Source of the DNA: Diaphorobacter aerolatus
GTDB lineage: Bacteria > Pseudomonadota > Gammaproteobacteria > Burkholderiales > Burkholderiaceae_C
Direction: 5' to 3'
Assembly (NCBI RefSeq): GCF_014489535.1
Contig: NZ_CP060783.1
Span: 3,617,501 to 3,681,500 of the forward strand
Length of the DNA stretch: 64,000 nt
This document shows, piece by piece, positions 1 through 10,720 of this stretch. Both the position numbers and the translations under genes were made by a program. Positions within the stretch are counted from its first letter, which is position 1, and the number at the start of each line of letters is the position of its first letter. Below the pieces are notes generated by a model. The model ran no database searches, had not been told where the DNA came from, and saw nothing but the letters and a program-made list of their open reading frames with translations.

Positions 1-1
1 T

Positions 2-337
2 GGGTCAATCGTTTGGGGCGTGCGAGATGTTCGTCGGGCCGTCGAATTTTGGACCGCCGCCTTGGACTATTAGCCGTTGCGGACGCCATCGTCGGACTGG
101 GCCATACTCGTTCCTGTTGATGGAGAAGGTCAGCAAATGGCTCTAACAGCGGTTTCGTCGGAAGCAGAAAATCATCAACGCCACCATCTCGATCTCTATG
201 CGTCCAATCAAGAAGCAGAGATTGAAAGGCTACTGTCAATCGGCGCGACACGGGTGGAGTGGCGTTACCCGGACGACGCAGATTTTGTCGTTCTTTCTGA
301 TCCGGACGGCAACACATTCTGTGTCATAGAGAAGTAG
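2..337 (+). pseudogene. VOC/glyoxalase-fold protein, 5' cut by window, in-frame amber stop
   Basis: Read in one frame from base 2, the sequence gives a typical vicinal-oxygen-chelate C-terminal half: VWGVRDVRRAVEFWTAAL, then LDY, a TAG at 71-73, PLRTPSSDW, and finally the family-typical SDPDGNTFCVIEK before the stop at 335-337. The residue replaced by TAG falls where relatives have an ordinary residue between LDY and PLR. A TTG at 77 could restart translation, but would give an 86-residue product without the first beta-alpha unit. I call it a pseudogene or a base-call error. The substrate cannot be inferred. The 5' end lies outside the window. Confidence 0.6.
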
Positions 338-525
338 CTATTAGACGTGCAGCTACCGCCGCAGCGCTTGTCCCCAGCAGTCGTGCCCGCGTGCTTGTGT
401 TGCTTCACAAGGTGTTTGAAAGCGGAATTGTTGGTATCTCATTTCTGTTGGTATGCGAACTACCTACAAAAGTACCAAGAAAATATTGGTACGTCTAAAG
501 ACGGCGTTGGATGATGTTGGACGAC
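338..525. other. Intergenic stretch between VOC gene and tRNA terminator
   Basis: No supported gene. The stretch lies on the 3' side of the minus-strand tRNA-Arg, a common integration position for mobile elements. I see neither an integrase nor a repeat of the tRNA 3' end here. Confidence 0.4.
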
Positions 526-561
526 AAAAAAACCCGCCATGCTACTAAACATGCGGGTTTT
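526..561 (-). terminator. Rho-independent terminator of tRNA-Arg
   Basis: Read on the minus strand, a GC-rich stem (AACCCGCATG pairing with CATGGCGGGTT, one bulged base) with a short AT loop is followed by seven T residues (complement of 526-532). It lies about 33 nt past the tRNA 3' end. Confidence 0.75.
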
Positions 562-593
562 AAGACTTTCTTGGACTTTGTGAGACTGTCACA

Positions 594-668
594 TGGTCCC
601 CTCGACAGGAATCGAACCTGTATCTAGCGCTTAGGAGGCGCTCGTTCTATCCATTGAACTACGAGGAG
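594..668 (-). tRNA. tRNA-Arg, anticodon CCT (reads AGG)
   Basis: On the minus strand the 75-nt sequence folds as a cloverleaf. The acceptor CTCCTCG pairs with CGAGGGG (one G-U). The anticodon loop is CTCCTAA, giving anticodon CCU. The T arm is ACAGG-TTCGATT-CCTGT. The discriminator is A and CCA is encoded (594-596). AGG is a rare codon in high-GC betaproteobacteria. A terminator follows at 526-561. Confidence 0.95.
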
Positions 669-826
669 CTGTCGGGCAGAACCTTCAATTGTAAAGCCTT
701 TCGGGGAAGCCTCGAAGTCGCCAGCGTCCTGATCTACGGCGGTGTGGAAGCCGCGCAGTACCCGCTCGCCGTCTATGCGCCTTGGTTTCGCCATCTGCTC
801 ACGTGTGGGCGCTGCCTGCCTCGCCC

Positions 827-3800
827 TCAGTCTTTCTTGATGGTGTAGATCAGATCGACGGCGCTGGTGCTGCCGGTCTGGCCTCGCACGGTGAGGTTGC
901 GCGAGAGGTCGTAGAAGATGAAGATCGTACCCATCGCGCCCGAGAGGCTTTGTTCATAGGTGACGTAGAGCTTGTCGGACAGGCGTTTTCCGAGCGTGAG
1001 CGCGGCACCGGACGCGTCCGTGCCTTCGGTCGGCCCCGGATGCCGACTTCGTCGAGACCCATGCGGCCCGCGATCTTGCCGCTGCCGCTGTTGCCGCCCG
1101 AGAGCAGTGCCAGCGCGGCCTGTTGCAGCAGTGCGCTTTCCGCTCCTCCGAGTGAGGGATCGCGGCCCATCACGACCCACGAGAGCTTTTCGGCATCGGG
1201 CAGGTCGGGGTCGGAATACAGGCTCACGCGCGGCGCCATTGCCGAGCCCAGCACCTGCACGCCCGCGCGCTGGGCGATGTTGGGACGGATCGCCAGGATG
1301 TCGAGCGAGGGATTGTTGTAGGGCCCGTTGAAGCGGATCAGGCCCGTCTCGACGTTGAGCGACTGGCCCCAGGCCCGGTAACGGCCTTCGACCGTGTTGA
1401 CTTCACCGGTGATGCGTGGCGGGCCACCGGCCACGGTGGCGCCCTTGATCTCAAGCTCGCCTTCGAGGCGCGTGGTGATGCCGAAACCTTGCAATGCAAA
1501 GTCGCGGCCGAGATTGAGCTTGACGAGGATGTCGGGCAGCTTGCGGGTTTCCGCCCTGGTGTTGGCCTTCTCGGTGGCGAGCTTCTGCTTGCGGGCCTCT
1601 TCTTCCGCGGCCTTGCGTGATGCGGCGGTGTGCACGACCACGTCCTTGTCGAGCGATGGCGCGGATTCCTCGGGCAGGATGATGGTCGCGCGATCGGTGG
1701 TCAGGTCGCCGCGCAGCGTGAACTGCCCGTTGTCGAGCTTGGCGCCGAGCGTGCCCGAGATGCTGACCTGACGGTCGGCGCGCACCAGCACCTGCAGTCG
1801 CGTCGCCTTGGCCTGAAGGTCCATCACGAGGTTGCCCGGCTGGCCTTCGGCCTGTGACGGAATCCAGTTCGCGAAACCGCTGCCGACGAGTTCGCCGCCA
1901 TCCTGTGGCGCATTGGTGAGGTTGCCGCTGTAGCCGAGGATGCGCGCGCTGCTGCCCCTGCCGCCCTTGATGCGCAGCTCGGTGATGTCAAGGCGTGTGC
2001 CTTGCAACCTGGCTCGCAGCACGCCCTGCTGCAGATCGATGCCATCGAGCACCGAGAGCACGCTCAGCTCATCGGCGTTGATGTTGCCCTGCCATTGCGG
2101 TTGGGAGATATCGCCGCTGATCGTGGCGTCGGCCTGCAGCGTGCCGCGCACGCGCCAGCCCGGCGGCGCAAACAGCGCCCAGATGCCGATGTCGGGCATG
2201 CGTGCGCTGAGTTTACCGGAGAGCGGTGCCTTGCTTCCAAGCGACCATCGGCCATCCTGATAGGTGAGCTGGGTGTTGAGGTCGCCGGTCACCTGCCCGG
2301 CGCGTTCGCTGTCCCACAACAGCTTGGCGTTGACGTTGCTGCCGTCGGCGCGAATGTCGATACGTGCCTGCTTGATGCGCGCGCGCATGCCGGCACCCGT
2401 CACGGTGCGTGTCGTGGTCTTGCTGCCGGTGCTCGGGCCGGTCGTGCGGATCACCGTCGTGCCGCTGCCGCCATCGTCGACCGCCAGCCGGAGGTCGCCG
2501 GCTGCGCGCTCGATGGTGACCAGTGCCTTGAGTTCGGGGCCTGCGGTGTCGATGTCCCATTGGCCGTTGAAGCTCAGATCGCCGCTCAGCCCGGCGGCTT
2601 CCAGCGGGGGCTCGCCTTCGCCCATGCTGAACGCATCGACCCATGCGAGCGGAATGCCCTGCACGCGGCCCGCGCTGCGCAGCGCCCAGTTGCCGTCACC
2701 GCCCTTGGTGGCGCTCGTGTTGTCCCAGGTGAGCGTCACGGGCGCGAGCGGTTCGGCATTGGCGCGGCGCTGTTTCGTCGGTGCCGGTGGCGTGATCAAC
2801 AGTCCGCCCGCGCTCGCCGTGTATTGCGTGGAGAGCACGACCTTGTTGCCGCCCGTGCCGCTGGTTCGCTGCGCGATGCGCACGGGTGCGGGCGATTGCA
2901 GCTTCAGGTTCCATGGCCCCGGCTTGTCCTTGCCAGGATCGAGCACGGCCTGAAGGCGATTGATGGTGGCGTTCCAATCGAGTGCCGCCGCGCCGCTCGC
3001 CGTGGCGAGACCCGCCTGCAAGGCCGTATCAAGCTGCACACCCTGCGCGGCGCGCTGCGCGCTGGTCTGGAGCGTGATGTCGGCTTTCTCGGGGCTGCCG
3101 TGAAGGTTGAGCGCGAGCCGGGGCACGACGATGGCCTGATCGGCAGGCGTGTTAGCGGGCAGATAGCGCAGTTGCTCGGCGCGCAGATCAGCCTTGAGTT
3201 GCAGGCCGCTGTCGGGCAGGGGACTGCCGGTGGCGGTTTGCAGGCGCTTGAGCAGATTGCCCCAGCCGCCGTTCCAGTCGAGTTGCAGTTGTCCTCGGCC
3301 ATCGATTTTGGCTCCGGCCAGCAGGTCTTCCTTCACACCCGGCAGCGTGTTCGTCCAGGCGGCGAGTGTCGCGGCCGATTGAAGCTGCAAGTTGGCGTTG
3401 CCCTTGCCGGTTTTGGGGCTGATCTGGCCATCGGCCTGCAACACCGCGCCGGGCACTTCGGCCTTGAGCATGGCTTGCGCGTCCTGCTGATCGACGTTGT
3501 ATTTCACGGCGCTTGCGTTGACCGTGGCCTGCAGCGCCTCGATCTTCAGATTGGAGAGCGTCAGCACGGGTTGCAACCACTCGCCCTTGGCTGCGAGCGT
3601 CTGGATGCGCGGCGACTTGCTGGCCGCGCGTGGCGCGCCGCCGGACGCCTTGAGATCGGCCTCGAACGCGACCTTTTGCGCCGCATCGGCCTGCGCGCTC
3701 AGCGTGCCTTGCAGCGGCGCGGCGTCCAGCGTGCTGTAGAGATCGGCGGGGTTGAGCTGCTGCACCGTTGCATGGCCTTCAAATACCTTGGTCGCGGGTT

Positions 3801-5036
3801 CGACATAGCCGTTGGCGGTGATCCGGCCCTTGCCCACGTCGATGAGCGCCTGCCTGATCTGCCACTGCGCACCGGTATAGAGCACGTCGGCCGTGATGGC
3901 ATCGAGCGGCAGGCGCTGCTTGTCCCACGGGCCACGCAGGCTGTTCTTGAACTCGGCCTGCAATTGCCATTGTTCGCCCGTTGCGGGAGCGTTGTCGGCG
4001 GCGACGGGACCGGCCCTGAGATCGCCGCTCAGCATGGTGCGCGGACCTTCGGCCCAGAACGCGGCAACGTCCACGTTCTTGAGCGAGGCGAGCGCGGTGT
4101 GCAGCGGCATCGACTGCCAGGGCCGGATCGTGGCCTGCACGTCGGCGTGCATGGGTTCGACGGCTGGAGCTTTCTTGTTGGCAGCGCTCTTGTCGCCGCG
4201 TTCGGGCGTCGCAGTGGCCAGCGCCTTGACCTCGATCTGCGCGGCTTCGGTGGCGAGCGTTCCTTCGGCCTGCACGCTGGCATTCACGGCGATGCTGGCG
4301 TCATCCCTGGCCATCGGGTTGGGCACCTTCAGATCGCCCGAGAGTTGCGCGGTCAACGCCATCGGGCTTGCACCCTGCAGCCGCAAGCGGCCCTGGTAGT
4401 TGCCGTCGGCATAGTGCACCTCGTTCACCGCGAGTTGATGCGCCTCGCCGTCGTATTCGTAGTGGCCTTTGAGACCATCGACGACGGTCTCGGGCGGGCC
4501 TTCCCAGATGATGCGATCCACCTCGAACGGCACGTCGATCTTGATCGGCAGCGTGAGCTGCTCGAGCGGCTTCGTGGGCTCCTTGGGCTCGTCGAGCCTG
4601 GGCGTGCTCTTGATGCGCAGTTCACCGATGTGCAGGGTGCCGAGCTTGAGCGTGCGCGAAAGCAGGGGTTGCAGGCTCCAACCGATCGTCGCGTCCTGCA
4701 CCTGCACCGTCATCGACGGGCTTTGCCATTTCAACGCGCCGATCTTGCCGCCGCCGCGCACCGATCCGGTGACGTCGCGTGCCTCGAGACTTTGGCCCTC
4801 CGGTAGAAAGCGCGCCACACGTTGCAGGGCGTTGGCGAGCGAATCGTCGCGGCCGGTCCACCACCAGGTGGTGCCGAGCGCTGCGACGATCACCAGCACG
4901 AGGGTGAGCAGCAGCCAGCCGATGCCGCGCAACAGGCGTCGCCCGGGCCGGGGTGCGCGCGGCTTCTCTTGCTGCGCGGGGATGAGGGGCTGGATTCAGG
5001 CGTTTGCGCCGAATCGTTGAGGACAGATTCCACCAT
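827..5036 (-). CDS. tamB: TamB, translocation and assembly module inner-membrane protein (two apparent frameshifts)
   Basis: TamB spans the periplasm as a long beta-rich groove anchored in the inner membrane and works with outer-membrane TamA in envelope assembly. One hydrophobic segment (WLLLTLVLVIVAALG) near the N terminus is followed by a very long beta-strand-rich region and a conserved C-terminal DUF490 domain ending YDLSRNLTV...VDLIYTIKKD. The frame breaks near 1035 (G/C run at VGIRG): the true C terminus is read one base off and stops at 827. A second break near 4987 separates a 5' part starting at the ATG at 5036, two bases after the tamA stop. Restoring both bases gives 1403 codons. 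Internal start at 4932 is the alternative. Last gene of the operon. Confidence 0.85.
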
Positions 5037-5038
5037 GT

Positions 5039-6963
5039 TCAGAACGTGAAGCCGAGGCGCAGATGCAGCCGCAGTTGTCGTTTTTGCAGACCATAGGCCA
5101 GATCGGCCTGCAGCGGGCCGACCGGACTGCGCCAGCGGATACCGGTGCCGACACCGACGCGTGCATAGAGGTTGCTGGTGTCGTCACCGACCGCGCCGGC
5201 ATCGACGAAGACCGCGTGTTCGAAGTCCTGCGTGTTGCCACGGATCGAGATCGGACGCTGCCATTCGACGCTGCCAGCCGCGAGATACCTCCCGCCGATG
5301 ACCTTGCCGTTGTCGGTCTTGGCGCCGATGGACTGATAGCTGTAGCCGCGAATCGAGTTGTCGCCGCCGGCCAGGAACATCAGCGTCATGGGCAGGCTGG
5401 CGTCTTTTTGGGCGGCGATGGCACCGCCCAGGCACGCAGTTGCAGACGGCTGCGGCGCTGGGTTTCTTCGTCGATCTTGCCGATCGGCATGAGCGTGAGC
5501 CAGCGCGCGGTGATCCGCGTGAACGGCGTGCGCTGCGGCGTGAACGTGGTGCCGACGCCGGCCTCCCAGCCAAAGCCGTAGCCGGATTTTGGCGACAGCA
5601 CGTTGTCGAAATAGCGGCCCGTCCAGCCGTAGTTGGCGAGCAGCGACGAGCTGGCCGGTGGAGCGCCCGTGCCCTCGGTCTTGGCCCAGTCGTATTGCAG
5701 GTAATAGGTGCGGTCGATGTGCTCCTCGGACTTGGCGCGACCGGCGCGAAGCTGCGCGCTGTTCACGTCGAAGTCGCCCACGGGTTCGCGTTCGAGCTTC
5801 GCGCCCACGAAGTTGCGCCAATAGTCCTCGCCGGGCAGGGCGGTGAGCTGCGTGGAGATCAGCGGGTTCTTGCGATCCAGCTGCAACTTGCTGACCGCCC
5901 GCCAGCCGAGGCCCGGCACCTTGTTGTGGATGTGGTCGACGGACAGACGCGGTCCGGTATCGGTGCTCAGGCCGACGCCGAACACCCATTTCTGCAGCTT
6001 GGCTTCGCGCACCTTGGCGGTCACCGGTGAGGTCACATGCGAGCCCTGTTCGGCGCGCGCCTCGTCCACTTTCTGCTCGGAGGCACCCGGCGCGGTCTGC
6101 GGGGTATCGGCCAGCGTCAGAAAGACCGAGTCGAAATAGCCGCTGCTGACGAGGCGTTGCTGGGTATCGAGCATCACGCTCTGGTCATAGACCTGGCCCT
6201 CGGGCAAGCGCGCGATGCGGGCCAGCCCGACGGGGTCGTAGCGCTCGGTGCCTTCGATGACGAGCGGGCCGAACGTGTAGGCCGCACCGGGATCGTAGGT
6301 GACGCTGACCTTGGCCTCGTTCTTGTCCGCATCCACGTCGGCGAGGCTGGTGTCGATGCGCGCGGTGGGATAGCGCCGCGTCTGTAGTTCCTTGAGGCCG
6401 CCGCTCTTGGCACTGCTCCATGCGGATTGGGTGAAGCGCTCGCCTGGATCGAGCGGCCAGCCGCGGCGGATCGACTCGCGCTGCGCGAGCCCATCGGGAT
6501 CGTCGGCGCTCACGCCGCTGAAGCGCACCTCGCTTTGTTGGATGGTGGTGGGCGTGCCCGGATCGACGTGCACCGTGACTTCGCGCGGCGCTTCCTCGGA
6601 ATCCGGGGTCTCCTTCACCTCGACCGTGACCGTGGGGCTGAAATAACCGAGCGTTCCGATCAGGTCGCGCACGTTCGCGTCGGTTGCGCCCAGCAGCCGC
6701 GTGAGTTCGCGGCGTTGCAGGTCGGCTTGGTATTGAAAGCGCTTGAGTTCGAGGTGCTTCTCAAGCAGCTCGCGCACTTCCTTGGGCGCATCGACCTCGA
6801 GCGTGAATGCGGGCTTGCCGGATTTGACGGCGACCGACGGATCACCCTCCACGTCTTCCTTCTTCTTTGAGAACATGCTGCAGCCGCTCAGAGCGAGAGC
6901 CATGGAGATCAACAGGGCGGCGCGTGTAGCGCGCGAAACAGGCTGCTTGGCGTGTGGAACCAT
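5039..6963 (-). CDS. tamA: TamA, BamA-type outer-membrane protein (one apparent frameshift)
   Basis: An Omp85-family barrel with POTRA domains that pairs with TamB. The N terminus is a signal sequence ending in LSGC, a lipobox-like site; this would make it a lipid-anchored TamA, so signal peptidase I cleavage is not assured. POTRA-like repeats cover roughly residues 50-270. The C-terminal barrel carries GGDNSIRGYSYQSIG (the Omp85 RGY motif), and the protein ends in aromatic Phe (LHLRLGFTF), as outer-membrane proteins usually do. The frame breaks near 5427, in a GGGG run read as GGG (LRAW/GGAIAAQKD). Restoring it gives 641 codons. It starts 7 nt after the VWA gene stop and ends 2 nt before the tamB start. 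Confidence 0.9.
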
Positions 6964-6970
6964 TGACTAA

Positions 6971-8156
6971 TTATTTGGAGAGCAATCGCATCGCCTCTTC
7001 AAGTCCTTTCAAGGACAGTGGGTACATGCGATGGCCCATCAGTTGCTGAATGATGCTGATGCTCTGGCGGTATTCCCAGACACCTTGCGGCTCGGGTTGA
7101 TCCACGCGAATTTGGGGAAGGCGTGCGTGAGGCGTTGCAGCCATTCGGCTCCGGCTTCCTCGTTGTTGTATTCGACGCTGCCGCCCGGTTGCAGGATCTC
7201 GTAAGGGCTCATCGTCGCGTCCCGACGAAGACCAGCTTGTAGTCCTTGTTGTACTTGCGGATGATGTCCCAGGTTGGAAATTTTTCGGCGAACCGGCGGC
7301 GGTTGTTCTTCCACATGAAGTCGTAGACGCAGTTGTGGAAGTAATAGAACTCGAGGTGCTTGAACTCGGTCTTCACGGCAGAGAACAACTCCTCCACGCG
7401 CTTGATGTGTTCGTCCATGGTTCCGCCCACGTCCATGAGCAGCAGCACCTTCACGTTGTTGTGGCGCTCGGGGATCATCTTGATGTCGAGGAACCCCGCA
7501 TTGGCTGCCGTGCTGTGGATCGTGTCGGGCAGGTCCAGTTCGAGTTCGTTGCCCTCGCGCGCGAACTTGCGCAAACGGCGCAGCGCGACCTTGATGTTGC
7601 GTGTGCCGAGCTCCTGCTGGTCGTCGTAGTCCTTGTAGGCGCGCTGCTCCCAGACCTTGACAGCGCTCTTGTTCTTGCCCGGGCCGCCAATGCGGATGCC
7701 CTGCGGGTTGTAGCCGCCATGGCCGAACGGGCTCGTGCCGTTGGTGCCAATCCATTTGCTGCCGCCTTCGTGGCGTTCCTTCTGCTCCTCGAGACGCTTT
7801 TTCAAGGTCTCCATGAGTTCATCCCAACCCATCTTCTCGATGGCCGCGATCTGCTCGGGCGACAACTCGCGCTCCAGCGTCTTGCGCAGCCATTCGAGCG
7901 GCAATTCCTTGCGCAGATCGGCAATCATCTCCACGCCCTTGAAATAGGCGGAGAACGCACGGTCGAACTTGTCGAAGTGCTTTTCGTCCTTGACGAGAAT
8001 GGTGCGCGAGAGGTGGTAGAAATCATCGAGCGCCCAGCCGTCTTCCGACTTGGGTCCGACAACGCCCGCGCCCAGCGCCTCAAGCAGTGTGAGGTATTCC
8101 TTCACCGACACGGGGAGTTTTCCCGCGCGCAGTGTGTAGAAGAAGTCAATCAGCAC
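6971..8156 (-). CDS. VWA-domain protein of CoxE type, MoxR partner (two apparent frameshifts)
   Basis: The C-terminal half is a von Willebrand A fold of the kind encoded near MoxR AAA+ ATPases, with which it is thought to act in protein or complex maturation. The metal site is degenerate: LLLMDVGGTMDEH in place of DxSxS. Frame breaks near 7213 (KLVFVG/DATMSPYEI) and 7098 (AWINP/EPQGVWEY), both in runs of G read one short. Repair extends the protein to the TAA at 6971 with a C terminus of MRLLSK and 395 codons in all. It sits between GNAT and tamA on one probable transcript. The target of the MoxR/VWA pair is unknown. Confidence 0.8.
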
Positions 8157-8187
8157 TTATTGGCCTCTTTTTGTTTCTGAATCGGGG

Positions 8188-8781
8188 TTATGCGTGACGC
8201 GCGAGCAAGTCCCGTAGTTGCGCACGCGCTTCGGGCCATTCGCCCGCCGCCATGCTGTACATGACGGTATCGCGGATGGTGCCGTCGCGGCGTAGGGCAT
8301 TGCCGCGAATGACGCCATCCTTTTTCGCCCCCAGCCGCTCGATGGCGCGCTGGCTCGCGAAGTTGAAATTGTCGGTGCGCCAGCCCACGATGCGGCAATC
8401 GAGCGCCTCGAACGCATGCGTGAGCAGCAGGAGCTTGCAGGTGGTATTCACATGCGAGCGCTGCACGCGCTGGGCATACCAGGTGTAGCCGATCTCCACA
8501 CGGCGCGTGGCAGGCAGGATGTCGTGATAGCTGGTGGTGCCGATCAGCTGGTGGCTGACCTCATCGATCACGGCAAACGCGAAACGATGGCCTTCGGAGC
8601 GCGCCTGAAGCGCGGCGTCGATATAGGCACGCGTGTTCTCGGGTTCGGGCACGGAAGTCACGCGGAGCTTCCAGAGTTCGCCGTCCGCGGCGGCGGCGCG
8701 CAGGCCCGCTTCATGCTCCAGCGCCAGCGGCTCCAGCCGGATTCCGCGGTCACGCAGTACAACGGGTTGGACAAACGACAT
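8188..8781 (-). CDS. GNAT-family N-acetyltransferase (RimJ/RimL-like)
   Basis: 197 residues with the layout of RimJ-type acetyltransferases: an N-terminal RDRGIRLEPLALEHEAGL, a middle FAFAVIDEVSHQLIGTTSY, and the acetyl-CoA region VNTTCKLLLLTHAFEAL followed by ASQRAIERLGAKKDGVIRG. Start chosen at 8781 because GGGGAG lies 6-7 bases upstream; a longer frame to 8835 has no such site. It lies between the small membrane gene and the VWA gene. The acceptor substrate is not evident. Confidence 0.85.
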   Translation of the reverse strand: MSFVQPVVLRDRGIRLEPLALEHEAGLRAAAADGELWKLRVTSVPEPENTRAYIDAALQARSEGHRFAFAVIDEVSHQLIGTTSYHDILPATRRVEIGYTWYAQRVQRSHVNTTCKLLLLTHAFEALDCRIVGWRTDNFNFASQRAIERLGAKKDGVIRGNALRRDGTIRDTVMYSMAAGEWPEARAQLRDLLARHA

Positions 8782-8803
8782 GCTGGTTCTCCCCGGGAAC
8801 GGT

Positions 8804-9022
8804 TCAGTTCTTTCGTCGACGCCAGCGGCGTGCAAGGCTCAGCCCCATGCCGCCGCCAATGCCCACCAGGGCGATCCCCAGCACGCTGCGCGTGTCATAG
8901 CCTTGCGAGAAGATGTCAAGGCCCAGCAGGTAGCCGATGCCGTAACCGATCAGCGCTCCGGAGATGAAGCCGATGGCGTCGGAGATGCCTTCGGTGGCGG
9001 CGCGTTGCAGATCATTGCGCAT
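8804..9022 (-). CDS. Small two-helix membrane protein, unknown function
   Basis: 72 residues. A short charged N terminus is followed by two glycine-rich hydrophobic segments (AIGFISGALIGYGIGYLLGL and SVLGIALVGIGGGMGLSL) and a very basic tail (RRWRRRKN). AAGGCGAG lies upstream of the ATG. The gaps are 36 nt from the moxR stop and 22 nt to the GNAT start, so it is probably co-transcribed. I do not recognise the family. Confidence 0.6.
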   Translation of the reverse strand: MRNDLQRAATEGISDAIGFISGALIGYGIGYLLGLDIFSQGYDTRSVLGIALVGIGGGMGLSLARRWRRRKN

Positions 9023-9058
9023 GGTGGTCTCGCCTTTTTTCGCGGTGGGCGAAGCAGA

Positions 9059-9912
9059 TCAGCGATTGCGCTGGTTCATGAACACCAGCTTCTCGAACAG
9101 GCTCACATCCTGCTCGTTCTTGAGCAGCGCGCCGACGAGGGGCGGCACGCTCACCTTGTTGTCCGCGCTTTGCAGCGCCTCCATGGGAATCTCTTCGGCC
9201 ACCAGCAGCTTGAGCCAGTCGATCAGTTCGCTGGTCGAGGGTTTCTTCTTCAAACCCGGCAGATTGCGGATGTCGTAGAAGGTCTTCATCGCCACGCTCA
9301 GCAGCTCGCTCTTGAGCGTCGGGAAGTGCACGTGCACGATCTGGCGCATGGTGTCCGCTTCGGGAACTTGATGTAGTGGAAGAAGCAGCGGCGCAGGAAG
9401 GCGTCGGGCAGTTCCTTTTCGTTGTTCGAGGTGATGAACACCAGCGGGCGGTGCCTGGCCTTGATGAGTTCGCGCGTCTCGTAGCAGTAGAACTCCATGC
9501 GGTCGAGTTCGCGCAGCAGGTCGTTGGGGAACTCGATGTCCGCCTTGTCGATTTCGTCGATCAGCAGGGCCACCGGCTCATCGGCCGTGAACGCCTGCCA
9601 CAGCACGCCCTGAACGATGTAGTTGCGGATATCCTTGACGCGCTCGCTGCTTTCCGCATCGCCCAACTGGCTGTCGCGCAGGCGGCTCACCGCGTCATAT
9701 TCATACAGGCCTTGCTGCGCCTTGGTCGTGGATTTGATGTGCCATTGCAACAAGGGCAGGCCGAGTTCGCTGGCCACTTCCTCGGCCAGCATGGTCTTGC
9801 CGGTGCCGGGTTCGCCCTTCACGAGCAAGGGGCGTTGCAGCGCCATTGCTGCGTTCACAGCGAGTTTCAAATCCTGGGTGGCGACGTAATTCTGTGAACC
9901 TTGGAATTTCAT
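9059..9912 (-). CDS. MoxR-family AAA+ ATPase (one apparent frameshift)
   Basis: The N-terminal part carries Walker A GEPGTGKT, Walker B ALLIDEIDKAD, sensor-1 FITSNNEKELPDAFLRRCFF and the IKFP that follows in MoxR proteins. The remainder, EADTMRQIVHVHFP onward to the TGA at 9059, is in the next frame. The break is at a CCCC run read as CCC near 9362, and adding a base gives 284 codons, normal for the family. MoxR proteins act as chaperone-like ATPases together with VWA proteins, and the VWA partner is three genes downstream. First gene of the minus-strand operon. Confidence 0.88.
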
Positions 9913-9947
9913 GGGCCGTATTCGAGGGAAATCGTTGATGAAGATGC

Positions 9948-9968
9948 TTGACAGGGGCTGGCTATAAT
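9948..9968 (+). promoter_or_regulatory. TTGACA and TATAAT hexamers with 9-nt spacing
   Basis: A perfect TTGACA (9948-9953) and TATAAT (9963-9968) lie 71 nt upstream of the cytochrome c start. The 9-nt gap is far too short for the pair to act together with sigma-70. TATAAT alone may be the -10 with a weaker -35 further upstream. Confidence 0.35.
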
Positions 9969-10038
9969 CGACCTGCTCCTTCGTAGAGTGCCTACGCGAG
10001 ACCGGGACAACTCATTCAATACAGATTGTGCGCGGAAA

Positions 10039-10698
10039 ATGAAAAGAACGTTTACCACGATATTTGGCCTGGCTGTCGCGTGTGCGACGGGCCTGATTCA
10101 AGCCCAGGAGATCAAGGGAGATGCCAAGGCGGGCGAGGGCAAGATCGCCATGTGCATTGGTTGCCACGGCATCGTCGGCTATCAGGCCACATTCCCCGAG
10201 GTGTACCGCGTGCCGATGATCTCGGGCCAGAGCGCCAAGTACATCGTCACCGCGCTGACCGAATACAAGAAGGGTGAACGCAAGCATCCGACCATGCGCG
10301 GGATTGCGGATTCGCTGTCCGAGCAGGACATGGCCGACGTGGCGGCGTTCTATTCCACGCACACCCGGGATGCCAAGCCCGTGCCGGACGTTCCGCCCGA
10401 GCCCAATGCCCAGGTCGCGCAGTTGCTGCAAAAGGGCGCCTGCGTTTCCTGCCACGGCGCGAACTTCTCCAAGACCATCGATCCCTCGTATCCGAAGCTC
10501 GCCGGTCAGCACAAGGACTATCTGTACGCCGCGCTGCGTTCGTACAAGACGGACACCAATCCCATCGGTGGCCGCTCCAATGCCATCATGGCGGGCATGA
10601 CCAAGCAGTTCACGAATGCGGAACTCAAGGCACTGGCCGGGTACATCAGCTCGCTGCCCTCCGATCTTCAGACGGTTCCGGAATCGCGCTTCCGCTGA
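10039..10698 (+). CDS. Diheme cytochrome c (c4/c553-like), periplasmic
   Basis: Signal peptide (KRTFTTIFGLAVACATGLIQAQ) followed by two class-I cytochrome c domains. The first heme site is CIGCH with a MISGQ ligand region; the second is CVSCH with a second Met region (AIMAGMTKQF) and the family ending LAGYISSL. Length (219 residues) fits cytochrome c4 proteins, which pass electrons to terminal oxidases. It is transcribed away from the moxR operon and followed by a clear terminator. Its partner oxidase is not shown, but an aa3-type cluster lies 19 kb downstream. Confidence 0.9.
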   Translation: MKRTFTTIFGLAVACATGLIQAQEIKGDAKAGEGKIAMCIGCHGIVGYQATFPEVYRVPMISGQSAKYIVTALTEYKKGERKHPTMRGIADSLSEQDMADVAAFYSTHTRDAKPVPDVPPEPNAQVAQLLQKGACVSCHGANFSKTIDPSYPKLAGQHKDYLYAALRSYKTDTNPIGGRSNAIMAGMTKQFTNAELKALAGYISSLPSDLQTVPESRFR

Positions 10699-10720
10699 TT
10701 TCTGGGGCGTTCGTGGCACA

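Noticed and set aside
594-668. tRNA-Arg as the attachment site of an integrated element
   Set aside because: No integrase and no second copy of the tRNA 3' end are visible within the window.
2002-4806. Open frame of 934 codons on the plus strand
   Set aside because: It is the antisense of tamB. The composition is Arg/Gly/Ala-rich with no motif, while the minus-strand frame gives a complete TamB.
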